In this document: positions 48,101 through 60,648 of the stretch, piece by piece
How positions within the stretch are numbered: the stretch's first letter is position 1
Layout: each line of letters opens with the position of its first letter
DNA from: Inia geoffrensis
Taxonomy: Eukaryota > Chordata > Mammalia > Artiodactyla > Iniidae
Reading direction: 5' to 3'
Assembly: GCA_036417435.1 (NCBI GenBank)
Contig: CM070911.1
Span: 2,976,001-3,040,000, forward strand
DNA: 64,000 nucleotides
Position numbers and translations under genes: made by a program
Notes under the pieces: model-generated
Databases searched by the model: none
Seen by the model: only the letters and a program-made list of their open reading frames with translations
Told to the model about the DNA's origin: nothing

Positions 48101-48904
48101 CTCATCACCTTGAGCAGTTTGTCAAGGATGTCGTGGAGTGGAGCAGAGGCAGTCTCTTCAGAGGGCAGGTCTCAGTGCATTATGTTATTTTTATGGAGGA
48201 TATTTTAGAGACCCAATCTCTGGCCTCACAGTATATTAAAGGAAGAACTAAGGACAAAGGAAGCATCCTTAATCTCAGTCCAATTCTTGGTATTAAACAG
48301 CACAAGTTTTCCAAGGGTCAGTGTGAATGGAGTGTTTGCAGAACTCTCGATAGACATCAACCCTCTCCAATGTGTTTGATGCATAAGAGGATTAAATGAG
48401 AAACCGAGGGCATAGGGGTACCATAAGCAAGAATCTTTTTGACTCTTAGGTATTTCTTTTATTTATAAAATGTATATAATACCAACCTTACTTATACTTC
48501 AAGCTAAGGCTGATTAAGAGCAATAATATATGTACAAAAACTGGAGGCATTCAGATGTAAAGGATTAACACACTATGTGAGCCATTCACTAATCATGGCC
48601 TTGGAGGCTCCCCCAAAAGCCTGGGCCAGGCCACCTGTTCTTTGAGGACCCCAGCACCTGAACTGCATTGGACAGCTGAAATCTTTCGTTCTCTTTGCGA
48701 CTCATAACTCTCTGTCTGCCTGCTCAAACGTGGTCCCTCATGGGATGCAGTGACACATGCAGGTGAGATTATGGATGGTGGACAGTGAATAGACCTTGTG
48801 ACTGGGCTTTCCAGCTTCTTGCACGTCAAGTGAAATGACAAAAGGGTCTAGATGTGACCCAGAATATCCCAAGTGACTCCGGAAAGTGGAAATAGAGGAA
48901 TCCT
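45146..48904. other. long stretch of unique DNA
   Basis: About 3.8 kb with no gene. A short MIR-like piece (ttattgagcacttactatgg near 46812) is the only repeat sign. T tracts at 47861-47871 and 47982-47992. The latter ends in cag at 47995 and looks like a splice acceptor, but all three frames after it close within about 40 codons. The 104-codon plus frame 48085-48399 has no motif. Confidence 0.45.
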
Positions 48905-50450
48905 TTTATGTATTCACTGAACAAATACATATCAAATAATTGCCATTTACCAATCCCTTGTTCAATGTATAAGAATTCAGAGGAGATGTAATTCCTTCTT
49001 TCTGAGAAAAGTTTAGCTGTGGACATCTGTAATAAAAAGGAAAACAACAAATATGCATAATCAGGACTCTGGGGAAGAACGCAGGGTAGGCTTCAGGTGG
49101 TGAGTGGTGAAAAGACACCACTGTTACGGAGATGTTTACGATGAGACGTGAAGGTATAAAAGAAGCCACCAGGAGAAGAACAAAGAGGGGGTCATCCAGA
49201 CTGAAGGTGCAGCCCATGTGCGGGTTCTGAGGCAGAAAGGGAGTCTCATTTTTGAGGAAACAGAAAGGTAAGTGAGTGATTCTGGGTCCAGCTTACACGG
49301 TGCGTCCTTGGGCAGGTAAGAAGCTTCTGTGTGGAAACGCACTGGAAACAATTTTTTGAAAAAATTTCGAGGTAGGTTGGTGGGTGTGAACCTGGAGAGA
49401 AATTGACGGATTTGAGGCTTGTGATATGATTCACAGGACTCTTTGAAGGGAAGAAAAGTGGTTGTTCAGAAATTACTCCAAATATTGAAGTAAGTTTATA
49501 GCAAATGATTCAAGACTCGTGCTATTGGCAGAGACAAGGGATGCTGAGGACAAAGGATTTCTTAGGAGCTAATGACATGGATGTGTTTAGGAGAGTAAAT
49601 ATTAGAATTCAATTTAGACATGCCAATTTTAAAAGTCAAAGCTGTGTCTTAGACGTTTACTGAACAGCAAGACATGAAAAACAGAGTTGGATTTTGTCTG
49701 GGTATGAGACGAACATTTTGGAATTGTCAGTGCCTGGGTGGTGGTTAGAGCCATCAGATACAATGCAGAAAGAGAAAGAAAGTCAGGACTGAGGGTGAGA
49801 AGGAAGAGGTTCCTACATTCTACTGGTTTCAAAAGTTACCAGGAAAATAGTAAGAAAAAAAATAAAACAGGGCAGAGAGAAACAATAGGAAGCAAAAGCA
49901 GGAGTAAGTGAAATCATGAAATCTTTGAAGAGTGATCAAAGAAAGAAGGATGGTAAACTGTGTCCAACATTCCTGAGATTGGGTAAATAAGAAGAAATGT
50001 AATGGTGCAGACTGACACTTACTGAATTTGACAACATGTGAATATCTATCAGCTTTAGCAAAAGCCATTTCAGTTAATAGTCTGGGTGGAACTGACAGAC
50101 AGAGGGAATAAGAAAATAGAAAGAATTGAGTAGAAAACCTCTCTGAGAAGTGCAGCAACAAAGAGGCTAAGAATCAAGAAATAGGAAGGGCAAAATTTGG
50201 AAGAAGGGGGAACAGAAGACTTGAGTTGTAGTGGGTGGTGGTGGCAGGTCAAGTGACATTTGCTGGGGAAATGCTCGTGCATAGACATGTGTGCTCATGA
50301 GGATGAGCCAGGTGAGAGGGAGAGGCAAAAATGCAGAAACTGGAGGGGCTGACAAAGAAACAGGGGCATGGTATCCTTGGCCCTTGTGCAGAGGCTGATC
50401 TTCCATCAGGGGAAGGAAGAAACGTGAGTGGGTATGTTTAAAAACACCTA
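48905..50450 (-). repeat. long L2 LINE remnant (ORF2 to 3' end)
   Basis: On the plus strand, reversed L2 landmarks run from the tail (tgaacaaatacatatcaaat, near 48918) through the ORF2 region. Examples are ttcaatttagacatgccaat near 49611, gatcaaagaaagaaggatgg near 49934, aactgtgtccaacattcctg near 49956 and gcaaaagccatttcagttaa near 50058. About 1.5 kb, unusually long for L2 here. Several minus-strand frames of 62-110 codons (48906-50481) are what is left of the coding strand, interrupted everywhere by stops and frameshifts. Confidence 0.62.
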
Positions 50451-51147
50451 GAGCAGTGGTCTGCAAAATTCTTGCTACCACAAAAAACCTTTTACTTTCC
50501 CTTCACACATTTTGTCTTTGAAATAGTTTATGTGCAATATTTACTTAGTTAATTGGTGTATCTGTTTTTTTTTTTTTCAAGGACCAGTGAATCAGCAATC
50601 TGCATGAAATAAAATTTTGTTAACAACTGAAGGATGCACTCTTATGACTTCTGCTCATTGCTTGGCAATCACTATTCTAACTTGTCTATAGTTTATTTAG
50701 AGGTAATTCAGCAACTCAAAAGGGAGATAAATGTGAAGAATGTGCACACCTTGTGAAAGGCTGTAGGTGTCACTGAAAGCCGATACCCCTTCTCCCTACC
50801 TTGACACTTCAGGACTGAGGATGGGAGATTCTGCCAGCTGACAGCCCTCAGCTAAGTGGTCCACTTATTCAAAGGTTAAGGCCACTTTCTGGGGTAGCCT
50901 GAATCCAGTGACTGGTCCATGTAGGTGATACAATTTTCCAGCCCGTTTGTCCTAATATGGAAACATTCTATGGGCTCATCCCAAATTTAGAGTTTTCTCT
51001 CAAGTTGGCTGAGGTTTTTATTGTGACGTTCTCACCACTTAAAATCTTCCTCTGCAACCCTGAATTCTCCCCTTCCTAGACCATGTGTTAATCCCACTGA
51101 CCCTCCTAAAAAAGTCTTATCTTAGAATCTACCTCCTGGAGGACCCA
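50451..51147. other. unique DNA
   Basis: T tract at 50565-50578. Nothing recognised otherwise. Confidence 0.45.
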
Positions 51148-51602
51148 TGTTATGGGTAATCTTGTGTTTTCCCAAAGGATATGTTGAAGTCCTAACCCCA
51201 GGTAGCTGTAAATGTGACCTTATTTGCAAATAGGGTCTTAGCAGATGTAATTCAGTTAAGATGAGGTCATTATGTTGAGCCCTACTGCAATATAACTGGT
51301 GACCTTATAAGAAGGGAAATGTCACGTGAAGACAGAGATACAGAGGAAGACACCTTATGATGACAGACGCAGAGTTTGGGGTGAAGTAGTTGCAGGTCAA
51401 GGAATGCCAAGATCTACAGCTGCCACCAGAATCTGGAACAGAAAAGAAAGGATTCTTGCCAGGTTCTCAGAGGGAACGTGGCCTTAATGGCACCCTGACT
51501 TTTCACTCATAGACTTCAGAACTGTGAAAGACTAATTTTTTTGTTATTTTAAGCCACCCATTTTGGTGCACTTCATTATGGCAGCCATAGGAAGCTAATA
51601 CA
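51148..51602 (+). mobile_element. ERVL-MaLR (MLT1-type) LTR
   Basis: Starts tgttatgggtaatcttgtg and ends aagctaataca, with TG...CA ends. Internal landmarks are atatgttgaagtcctaaccc, gtgaccttatttgcaaatag, aagatgaggtcattatgttg, cttataagaagggaaatgtc and ttttaagccacccattttgg. It is followed directly by internal sequence, so this is the 5' LTR of an ancient retrovirus-like element. Confidence 0.9.
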
Positions 51603-52960
51603 CCATAATTCAACTGTTACACCAACCGTGGTCCAAGAAAGCAGACACTAAAATTGGTTTCTGGAGTTGAACTACTGGTTGGAGGGTCAGCAATGAGGAA
51701 CCCTCCACAGGCAGTATGTGGGACACATATAGTCCCAAGCCCAAGTTGAAGTACAATTGTTAGAATTTTCATGAGGATGAACTGGGTTAACATACCAGTA
51801 GATGGAAGTGGACTAAAAGATTGAATACATCAGATGCTTGAGAAACATGGGACAAATAGCTATTGTAAGGACAATGGAATTAATTGGATTGTAGGGAAAA
51901 TTATTACTTGGAAAAACATAATGAAAGATGAGAACCTGTAATCAGCAATTGAAGGCTAGTTGTAAAAGTCAGAGGTGCATTTCATAGACATGACTGTCAC
52001 CTCCTGCACTCAGATGGCACAAGCATGTGTCACCTGGCAAAGAGCTAAGTCCTACGAGAGACACAGCTCCAAAATAGGTCAAACTCTTCACCCAGGCAGA
52101 CCTTTCAGGTCAGACTTGGAAAAAGTAGGTCCCAGGCCAATGAGGTGGAGACACGTGCACTGATACACTTGAAAAGTTGCATTGCAGACTCCCCTGAACC
52201 CCCAGGACCCCAGCAGAGCCCTACTCCTCCTGTTAGAGGCTAGTGCTCTCCTTTGCTTGAAGTGAATGTGGAGACATTGGTCTACCAGACAAAATGTGTC
52301 CCCATCAAGATCTAGCCCAATGTCTGCTTCTGGGCAGCAGACCAATAACTGGGGAAATGCAGAGCCTGCTAAGGGAAGACCAAGGGGCCCACTTTACAGC
52401 AAGGCAAGAGGACCCTGGCAATAGCATCCCTGGTTTCTTTCCCTTGTTCCTCCACACTGAATCTTGTTGCCATCCTCTCAAAGGCACAACAGAGACTCGG
52501 TATCTGAGATGACACCATGGTGATGGAAGATGTCTCCTTTGGTACGGTGGAGCATAGTGATACTGCTGGAAAGATTGCACCAGTTGACACTTATGGCGTG
52601 CTATCTTTAGGAGTTCCACCTAAAACCATGACCATTGTATGGTGCTGAGTCCCCAGGAATTAGGGTACGTGGGTCTGGGAAACAACCGGTGGAAATAGGA
52701 ATGGCTCTGCTTAAAGTCACTTCCAGGGACCTACTTTGGGGAACTTGTGGCGTCCGTTCCTGAAAGTCTAGTCTTTGCAGGGCTGTAGGTTCTAGTTCCC
52801 AAAGGGAGAAAGATTTCATCAGGGGGCACCATGTGTGTCCCACTGAATTACAAGTTATAGCTTCACCCAGGCACTTAACATTCCTCATGGAAAAACACCA
52901 GCAAATAAGAGGAGTTTTCTCAGGATGCGACATTCTGAAACTTTTCCCTCCTTTTTCTAA
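51603..52960 (+). mobile_element. probable MaLR internal sequence, non-coding relic
   Basis: It continues straight from the LTR, starting with a primer-binding-site-like zone. At 52650-52960 the landmarks tgggaaacaaccggtggaaa, taggaatggctctgcttaaa and actgaattacaagttatagc recall MaLR internal sequence. No gag- or pol-like open frame exists, and the 143-codon minus frame 52607-53038 is antisense noise. I find no 3' LTR downstream. The middle part (51650-52600) is assigned by contiguity only. Confidence 0.5.
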
Positions 52961-54050
52961 TTTTAAAATCAGAATGTTATATTCATAATATTTAATTAAC
53001 TTAGTATGTGTAATTTTCCTATATGAACTTAACTTCAAAGTTAAAATCCAGGATTATGTTACACAAAGAGCCATTCTGTTTGAACTTGTATATAAATTCA
53101 GGGATTGGTATTTATTTCATGTTATGCATGAGAAGTATGTGACTCAGAATAGACTACTTAATCTTTGAGATCTTTTCATTTCATAGTTCTTAATATGAAG
53201 ATGGTAGGCTTGAAATATATTTGGAAAGTTACCTGCTGCAATATACTATCTGAAATCATAGAAACATGATGTCTATATATTTTAGTTATGGTTTCAGGAA
53301 CATATTAAAAACAAAATTGTGGAAAATCTTTGATCTCTGGCATCTAGTATGAAATAGGTTGTTTTGGATATTAAAATGAATAGGAAATACAAAATTTATT
53401 TTGAGGTCAACTGTGAGTTTACTTTTAAGTAATATTAACTGACAGTGCATCATGTTCAAAATGGTCTTTAGCAGGTATTCTTATGCAGTAAAAGCTGTGC
53501 TGCTATAAAACGTTTATAACAAGAAAAGATTATACTAAAACAATGTATAATAACCCTGGACTGTTAAAAGCAAAAAGAACCCTGGATAATAATGATTAGA
53601 TTCTTATCAGTGCCAGTGCTATTGGAATGGGGCTGTCAATGCTGGCGATTACAAGACTAGGACATCTCAACTCTGGGAAGCTTTTTATCTGTTCCAAGAG
53701 TGTCACAAACTGTTGAGAGCCTCATTACGGAACCAGCAAAGAAGGGCCGATTCACAGAAATTTGAATCCTAATCCATTAAAGACATGTACATCCTTAGGT
53801 ACATCCATTCTACATTAAAAATTAATGAAAGGGAAATGTAAGAATATGTAGAAAATTTAGTCAGGGGAATATGAATAGCAAAACTCAGATAAGACCTCTC
53901 CAATGCTCTATAGTTGGACCTGGGTGGGGGATAACCTGAATGCAATACTGGGCAGCAAACAGCATAGTAAATATTTATAAGTGGCATGGAAAACAGCCAC
54001 AATACATGGCGGAGTGACAAAGGAAATTACAGATCAAAAAACCATACAGA
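52961..54050. other. AT-rich unique DNA
   Basis: No gene or repeat recognised. The 83-codon minus frame 53769-54020 has no motif. Confidence 0.45.
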
Positions 54051-54170
54051 TGCAAGAGGGAAGAGATATGGGAACATATGTATATGTATAACTGATTCAC
54101 TTTGTTATAAAGCAGAAACTAACACACCATTGTAAAGCTATTATACTCCAATAAAGATGTAAAAAAAAAT
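54051..54170 (+). mobile_element. young L1 LINE, only the last ~120 bp
   Basis: tgcaagagggaagagatatg, gtataactgattcactttgt, agcagaaactaacacaccat and ttatactccaataaagatgt end in an A tail. A duplication catacaga flanks it (54043-54050 and 54171-54178). Close to the expected consensus, so recent. Confidence 0.93.
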
Positions 54171-54178
54171 CATACAGA

Positions 54179-54884
54179 GTACATTTGTGCTTTTTAAATG
54201 ATAGTATTTAAAATATCTTAAGTTTATTGCTGATATCTGTATATTTCCTTTCACTTTATGAAATTATCAAGCTTTTCCTGAAAAATTTTAAAGAAGTTTA
54301 TTTTTCTGTTGAAACTGGTTTTGTGACTCTTGGCCTATTTCTGTAATTTGCTATTTACTAGGAAACACTTCTCATCACAGAGTTTACAACTACCATTAAC
54401 CAACAAATGGTCCAATTTTCTAATGCATAATATTCAGACGATTGCTTCACAATGCCACAAATGTCCTGATTTTGAATTTCATAATTCCCATCTTCCTTCT
54501 CACTTCCCTGCTCTTCACAGTTTTCAAAGAAATCATGCTGTCTCCATCTGATAATCAACTATATTGATAATCCACCAGCCATTACAATGGGGAAAATTAA
54601 TTACAAAAAACTGTTCTAAAAGAAATAATAACGTAGCAGGCAAGTTTCATTTAATTCTAAACACACTCAGCTGTTTCTCACAATTCCTGCGTGATTTCCC
54701 ATCTTGCCTGCTCCTATGCGAATACTTTTATTTACCATTGGAAAGGGCTGCATACAGATGCAATATTCACCAGAAATAATAACATGCTTCCAGAAGACAA
54801 AAGCATCCCCTAGCACTTAAGGAACTTTAAAAAGAAAAAACCCACTGATGTTTAGACAGCATCTGCTGTTTAATACAAGCTTTC
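54179..54884. other. unique DNA
   Basis: Nothing recognised. The plus frame 54330-54551 and minus frame 54358-54558 are mirror-image shadows. Confidence 0.45.
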
Positions 54885-55100
54885 TCATATATTATATAAA
54901 GTGAGCCCCTTCTCAAATAGTGAGGCTTTCCTGTTAACCAAATGTTACATCCAAGGAAACAGAGCCAGGTGAGTTTTACGGAGATAATAAGTAGCAGAGC
55001 AAGGATCAAGCTAATAATTTGAATAATAATACCTCTATTACTAATTAAAAGCTGAGGCTCAAAGAGGTAACCTCCACGTCCAAGACCATACAAGGTATAC
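54885..55100 (-). repeat. MIR SINEs, one or two reversed fragments
   Basis: ccaaggaaacagagccaggt then aagtagcagagcaaggatca (near 54990) is one reversed core. Another (agctgaggctcaaagaggta near 55050, then ccaagaccatacaaggtata) follows. Confidence 0.55.
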
Positions 55101-55389
55101 CTACAACGGCCCAGGTGCCCATTAGTCCTGCCCTATATAGCCCAGGCCATCTTTAATAGTCTTTACTGCCTGTGAACACATGAGATGGTCTGAAAGCTAT
55201 TTTGGGACAAGTCATCAAACTAAATATATTTAACCCAATTATGTGATATATTTGGTTTGCTCCTACGAGTGTGTGTGCAAAAGCTTGTGACAGGAAGGAG
55301 GCATAAGATATAAATAATGTCTTCAAGGAGTGTAACATCTATCCTTGTGATAGAAACAACTACCGTGATGTCTGATGGAATACATGCTC
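55101..55389. other. short unique spacer
   Basis: Nothing recognised. Confidence 0.45.
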
Positions 55390-55625
55390 TACACACAAAA
55401 TGCTGTGGCCCTCTGTAACCCCAGCTGTTTCCTCTGCTCCACTTTTCTCCTTAGAACCCCTCACCATGCCACAGATCATATTGCTCATCTATCTCTTTTA
55501 TCAACTGTAATGTAATTTCCACAAGGGCGTTGGCTTTGCACTGTTTTGTTCGTTAATGAATCCCTTGTCTCTAAGATGGTGATGGTCATGTAAGAGATGC
55601 TCAGTAAGTGTGTTAAAAATTAAGG
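55390..55625 (+). repeat. L2 LINE 3'-end remnant
   Basis: atgccacagatcatattgct, atttccacaagggcgttggc (near 55516) and gagatgctcagtaagtgtgt (near 55594) are tail landmarks. Confidence 0.6.
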
Positions 55626-55639
55626 AGAAAAGCAGGAAT

Positions 55640-55870
55640 AAGTTTACATTTTTGGTTCAAATTCTGGCTGTGTCATTAAACAGCTGTATAACCTCAGACA
55701 GGTAATCCTGTCTGAATGTTGATTTTCTCACTTTAAAAACTGGGATATTAGTAACAATTGAAATACTACTAATAATTAGCTTTATAAAGTTGTTATCAGC
55801 AAATTATATATGCAAACCATCAGCAAAATGCATGTCTCACAGCTATTAATACATGCATGATAGTGGTATT
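55640..55870 (+). repeat. MIR SINE, nearly full length
   Basis: ggttcaaattctggctgtgt (near 55654), cctcagacaggtaatcctgt and ttgattttctcactttaaaa, then agctttataaagttgttatc, give forward MIR in order. Confidence 0.75.
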
Positions 55871-58214
55871 GGTGATGATTATGAGAATCAATTAGATTTC
55901 TAGGATATGCTAGGTGTTTGGTTTTGGGGCTGATGGTGGTGACAGTGGTGGCATTATTTTTTTCTTTCTGAAGAATGAGAAGTTAACTATAATATATGGT
56001 TACAGTGCCCCATCCCAGGTTCCACTGGGACACACCAGTGACCAAGACCCGGTAAACATGGACCAGAGCTCCTCATTTTGACACAATCACTTCATTCCTA
56101 AAGGTTTTAAACTTGAAATTAATTAGCATGAGAAGTTCCTTCCTGGTTCACACAAACATGTGTAATGGGAAAACACTGTCTAAGATGCTGCATGCACACA
56201 CACAGTGTGTGTGTGTGTGTGTGACTAATGTCCTGAACGTATATCTCTCAACCATTTTATTAGGTGGAGAATAAGTTAGCTCAATTCTACTATTGACAGC
56301 ATCTGGTGATAAGTGTACAATGATTAGAACCTTATTTTGTGATGTATTTTGTATAATACTCATTGGTTTTGATCTCTACATGCCCCAAAGGAGGAGCCCA
56401 TCAACTTGTAAAACAATCTTTCTTCCTGTTCACCAGGAGCCCTTTTGAGCTTATTTGCCATTCACAAAAAAAAGAATTCTAAGCAAAAAAAAATGAGCTT
56501 GCTCCAGCAGTAGCAGGTTCAACCAAAATAAACAGTTCATGCTGTGGAACTCATCCAGCAAGGGGCGCCTGACCAGAGCTACAAAACACACCTTCCTGTT
56601 GTCAAGGAACTGCTTCTGGAAAGGAGCAAATGTACCTCCACCACAAAGGACCTGTGCAAGGCATTGAATCGCCCATCTCCAAAATCATCATCAGTCCAGC
56701 ATGCTTTATTGCCCCTACGAATCTGTAAACCCCTCTTTGCCTAACTTGTCTCTTAACAGAGAGGTGGGCATGCAAAAAAACAAACAAAAAACAAAAACAA
56801 AAACATAATGAATAGGTAAACTGTCCTGGGGCCATTGAGAACAGTATAATTTAGAAAAAATTCCTAGGGGAATTTCTTATAACATCCTAGGAAGTTGACT
56901 CCTTTGGAAGATGGTAGAAACTGAGTGTGTACATTCTGCTCTTCTGTTTGCCTCATTTTAAGCTTCACCTGAGAGAAGTTTCCATCGATTAGCCAGCTGG
57001 GTGTGAGGGGGCTGTGCTGTACTCTCAGATGACACAGAAAAGTCCCTGCACACACCATCCATTATGAAGACGTAGGCTCTCACCATAGTTTTGAAAGCAA
57101 AACCCTTAGGTATTGAAGAGCAGACCTCATCTTTGCCTAGCATCCTGAGCACACAGCCTGTCTGAAGCAGTGTCACTTTGAGGCTGCTCTCTTCCTTTTT
57201 TCCCTGTGGGATATTTCCTCCCCTCCTTCATCTTCTCTCATTGCACCTCTCCCTGGGAAGCAAGATGCACAATCACAGGCCAGCCTGGAAATGACATGGC
57301 TGTGGAGCCACATGGCTTGAGCCAAATGTCCCTGGAGTCCACTGTCTCCTCTTAATTGGCCCCCATGGCTCTCTCTCCACTCATGCTCTGCTCCAAAATT
57401 AGAAGCATTTAATGCAGACAAAGCTCCTCAAATCCCAGTTCCTGACACCCTGCCCATCTGCCCTCACTCTAAGAGACACACACTGTTGCAGACAAGCAGC
57501 CTCCCTTCCAGCAGTTATGAAAAGGTCAGAAAATCCTAGGAGAATCAGAGCAAAGAAAATGTCAACCTGGGAATTACTGAATGTGTGTATGTGTGGAAGG
57601 CCATGTCTCTTAAAAGACAGAGCTAAGGGAAACTTTGTGTTTTCGTCATTCACTGGGAGCTTTATAAAGTCCAAGCTGCTTAGTCCAGCAGCATTCAGCG
57701 CAGCGTTCAGATACCCCCATGGTCTAATGTCACTTCTTTTTCGTCCCACACCTGCTCCTCTCCATTCTATTGTCCCCACATTTCTGGGAGTTGGGACTTT
57801 CCTTGACCCCGTTTAGATCAAATGTTCATTACTGGATCATTTAAGTGTGGCCAGGAATTTAAGGTCATTTCCTTAAAAAAATAATGCCTTTCAGAAGTGC
57901 TTAAAGAGGACACTGGAAAACAGTTCGTTAAGTATTTATGACTGCAAAAAACAAAAATTAGATCAAGGTCTCTACTCTCCCCACCTTCAACAGTAACCGC
58001 GAGAAGAAAAACAAGTGACTAGGTTACATCTGGTGGCTGACGTTTGGGAAAGAGTAAACACAAATGGATAGAGCAGAATATTCTCCAGGAAGGTCGCTCA
58101 AAACACGTCTTCCACTTTGGTCCTTGCAGCTGTGCGTCTCACTAGTATTCCATTCTTAAACTTGCTCTGGGGATACAGACCCCAGGCCATGGAGTTGGCC
58201 AGATGTGAATGCAC
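55871..58214. other. long stretch of unique DNA
   Basis: About 2.3 kb with no gene recognised. Contains the CA/GT mirrored microsatellite (56195-56222), A-rich tracts (56467-56493 and 56774-56806), and overlapping open frames of 126 (-) and 134 (+) codons at 57399-57816. I recognise no family in the latter, and I judge them chance in a moderately GC-rich patch. Confidence 0.45.
56195..56222. repeat. (CA)n-(GT)n mirrored microsatellite
   Basis: Five CA units run directly into nine GT units, so the strand can fold on itself (stem acacaca/tgtgtgt). Confidence 0.97.
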
Positions 58215-58450
58215 TTTCAGAGCAGCATAGCTCAGACTTTGGGGTCACACGGGACACACGGTGCCTCTTGATCCATCATTTCTAATCCTTGTGGTTTTGA
58301 GTGTGGTGGCTAGATATCACTTCCTGAAGCCTCTGTTGCCTCACTTATACAGTGTGTGTGAGAACAATGCTTACATCTTGGAATAGTTGGGAGAACAGAA
58401 TAACGGGATGCAGGAAACACACAGAGCACAGTGCCCACTGGTCTTCAGCT
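58215..58450 (+). repeat. MIR SINE, nearly full length
   Basis: agcagcatagctcagacttt (near 58222) is the head. Then ctgttgcctcacttatacag (near 58332), gagaacagaataacgggatg (near 58391) and acagagcacagtgcccactg. Confidence 0.75.
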
Positions 58451-60514
58451 CTGATTTTCTACTGAGAGAAATCAGGCAATAATACCACGTGGTACACAGG
58501 ATGGTGGCCGTGATTAATATCTCAGCTTCTGATAACTGCAGTGACATCCAGAATGATTCAACAGTTCAGGTCTCTGTTTCTCAAAGGGCCAGAATTGAGC
58601 CCAGAGTGTAAACCTGAACTCCTTGAGTGGTAATTAGAGTCTGAGAAGGTAATGGAGTCTTTCCGTGAAAAATGGTACTATTACAGATCCTTTGGGTCTG
58701 CAAAATGCTCAATTATGGCCACACAGTATTGTAGAGGTAAGTGTCTAAGGCTTTGAAAGCTAACTGCATGCTGACACATGAAGCAGAATTTGAGTGTGAG
58801 CATCTTAAAATGTACTTCCTTGTGATGGAAGACCAGATCAAGTGGTGGATTTACTTTCCCCCAGAAAGCAAAATGCCAGTCGAAAATAATTCTTGTTGTT
58901 TCTGTGCTCAAATTAATCAAAACTTGGCAGTAATGTGAAAGACACTGAAAACTTGCTGATTTTAGAATAATAATGACTTTCAATAAATGGCTGACACCCA
59001 CAAGATATTTGTTACAGCTGCCGTAAGGATGAAATTCAACTGCTGTATCTAATTTGAGAGGCTTGGTGATATTGTGTGAGCTGCATTTTTTGATGATTTA
59101 TCTAACATTTTAGTTGCTTTTTGGTTTTTATGTTCAGGTAAACCAAACAACATCACAATGGATTATCTTCAGATGTAGAGGAAATTGTGATCTTTTTAAG
59201 AGTTATTTTCAAAAAGAAACCCTTACACTGTGTGGAAATTTTTTGTCACATTTAACTTCCTAGAATGAAAACTCTTAAATGGTAGTTTATCTTTTAGGGA
59301 AAACAAATCCTATACCATGTTTTGCTCTTAAAATGTTACTTTGAGTGTAAAGTGGAGAAACTCACTGAGGTCAAGGACACCTCTACTGTGACAGAGCAAG
59401 GCTAGATGCCCTGAAGACGAGTTCTCTCCCCCATACTCACTATTCCTCATGGAAACACCATTGCCATTTTAATTGCTCTGGACCTATGTGCCAGCACCAG
59501 ACATCTTTTTAATGATCAATGGATGTGAAGCTCAAAATTTTCCCTTCATGCCCCTCATCAACAAATTGATCCCTAATTTCCATCTGATTAAGACAAAAAT
59601 GTCTCTTCAGTAAGGGAGTTGCTTATCTCCTAGAGAGATGTATTTGGAAAATAAGAAAGAATCCAAACTGGCTAATGGAAAATTTAATTTTCACTGATAT
59701 AAGTATAAGAGAGAGCCAATTGTCCATATTTAAAGGGCATTATTTACATTGTCTCACAATGTTCTAAGAAAAATGTAGTGGTGCATGTGAGTTATAACTC
59801 TAGTACCCCTCACATGGGTCTAGGCATGCAACCCCACAAGGGTTTCTGAGTTGTCATATGCCCTCTCTTTAACCAAATACCCAAAGTGGGAGACGTTTAA
59901 AAAATACCTTTTCTGGGGATCAAATGCCACTAATATTAAGACTGTATTCTATTGTTTTGATGCAAGATATTAAGGCAGAAATGTGTGAGTATTTCCCAAA
60001 GACAGGTACAGGAATTCAGCAAAAGAGAACATGATACAAATCTCCAATCCAAAGTCCTTTGCATAAAAATTATTTTGTTGATAAAAGGTTGGCAGTAGCT
60101 TGCCACTTCCTACCCCAAATAAGGTTGAGAAGAATGCACCTGGATGTCAGCATAGCCCACAATCACTTCTCTGGGTGAAGTGGGCAAAAGAAAGAAAGGG
60201 AAGCGATCTTTCCCACCGTGCTGCTGGCATGGCTCTCTGTTGCACCTGACCAGTTTGGGTGCCTGACAGGTGCTGTGTGGTCATCACTCTTTTCCAGAGA
60301 GCCATGGAAATCCCAGGTCCAGGGCCTTTCAGAAAGCTCACCAACTTCACTCCTGCCCTCAAGCTCAGTTCAAAAGTTGTGTGAGTGACATTTTGTGTCC
60401 CTTGGCATTGCATTTAGCCTGGAAAAGGGAGTGCAAAAACACATCCGTCATCTTCATCCTAATGTGCTCTAAGTTCCCTTTCTCACCAATATTTTGAATT
60501 AAAGTATAAAATTT
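58451..60514. other. long stretch of unique DNA
   Basis: About 2.1 kb with no gene or repeat recognised. The 106-codon minus frame 58681-59001 is opposed by a 65-codon plus frame, and neither has a motif. Confidence 0.45.
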
Positions 60515-60648
60515 GTAGCTATGTGAGGTGATGGATGTTAACTGACCTTATCATGGTAATCATTCCCCAGTATATACACGCATCAAATCATCATGCTGTA
60601 CACCTTAAACTTATACAATGTTCTATTTCAATAAAACTAGAAAAAATA
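60515..60648 (+). repeat. old L1 LINE 3' end
   Basis: atgtgaggtgatggatgtta, atcatggtaatcattcccca, aaatcatcatgctgtacacc and ttctatttcaataaaactag make a clear old L1 3' end of a different family from the young copies. Confidence 0.9.

Noticed and set aside
52607..53038. 143-codon minus frame
   Set aside because: Antisense to probable MaLR internal sequence; no motif.
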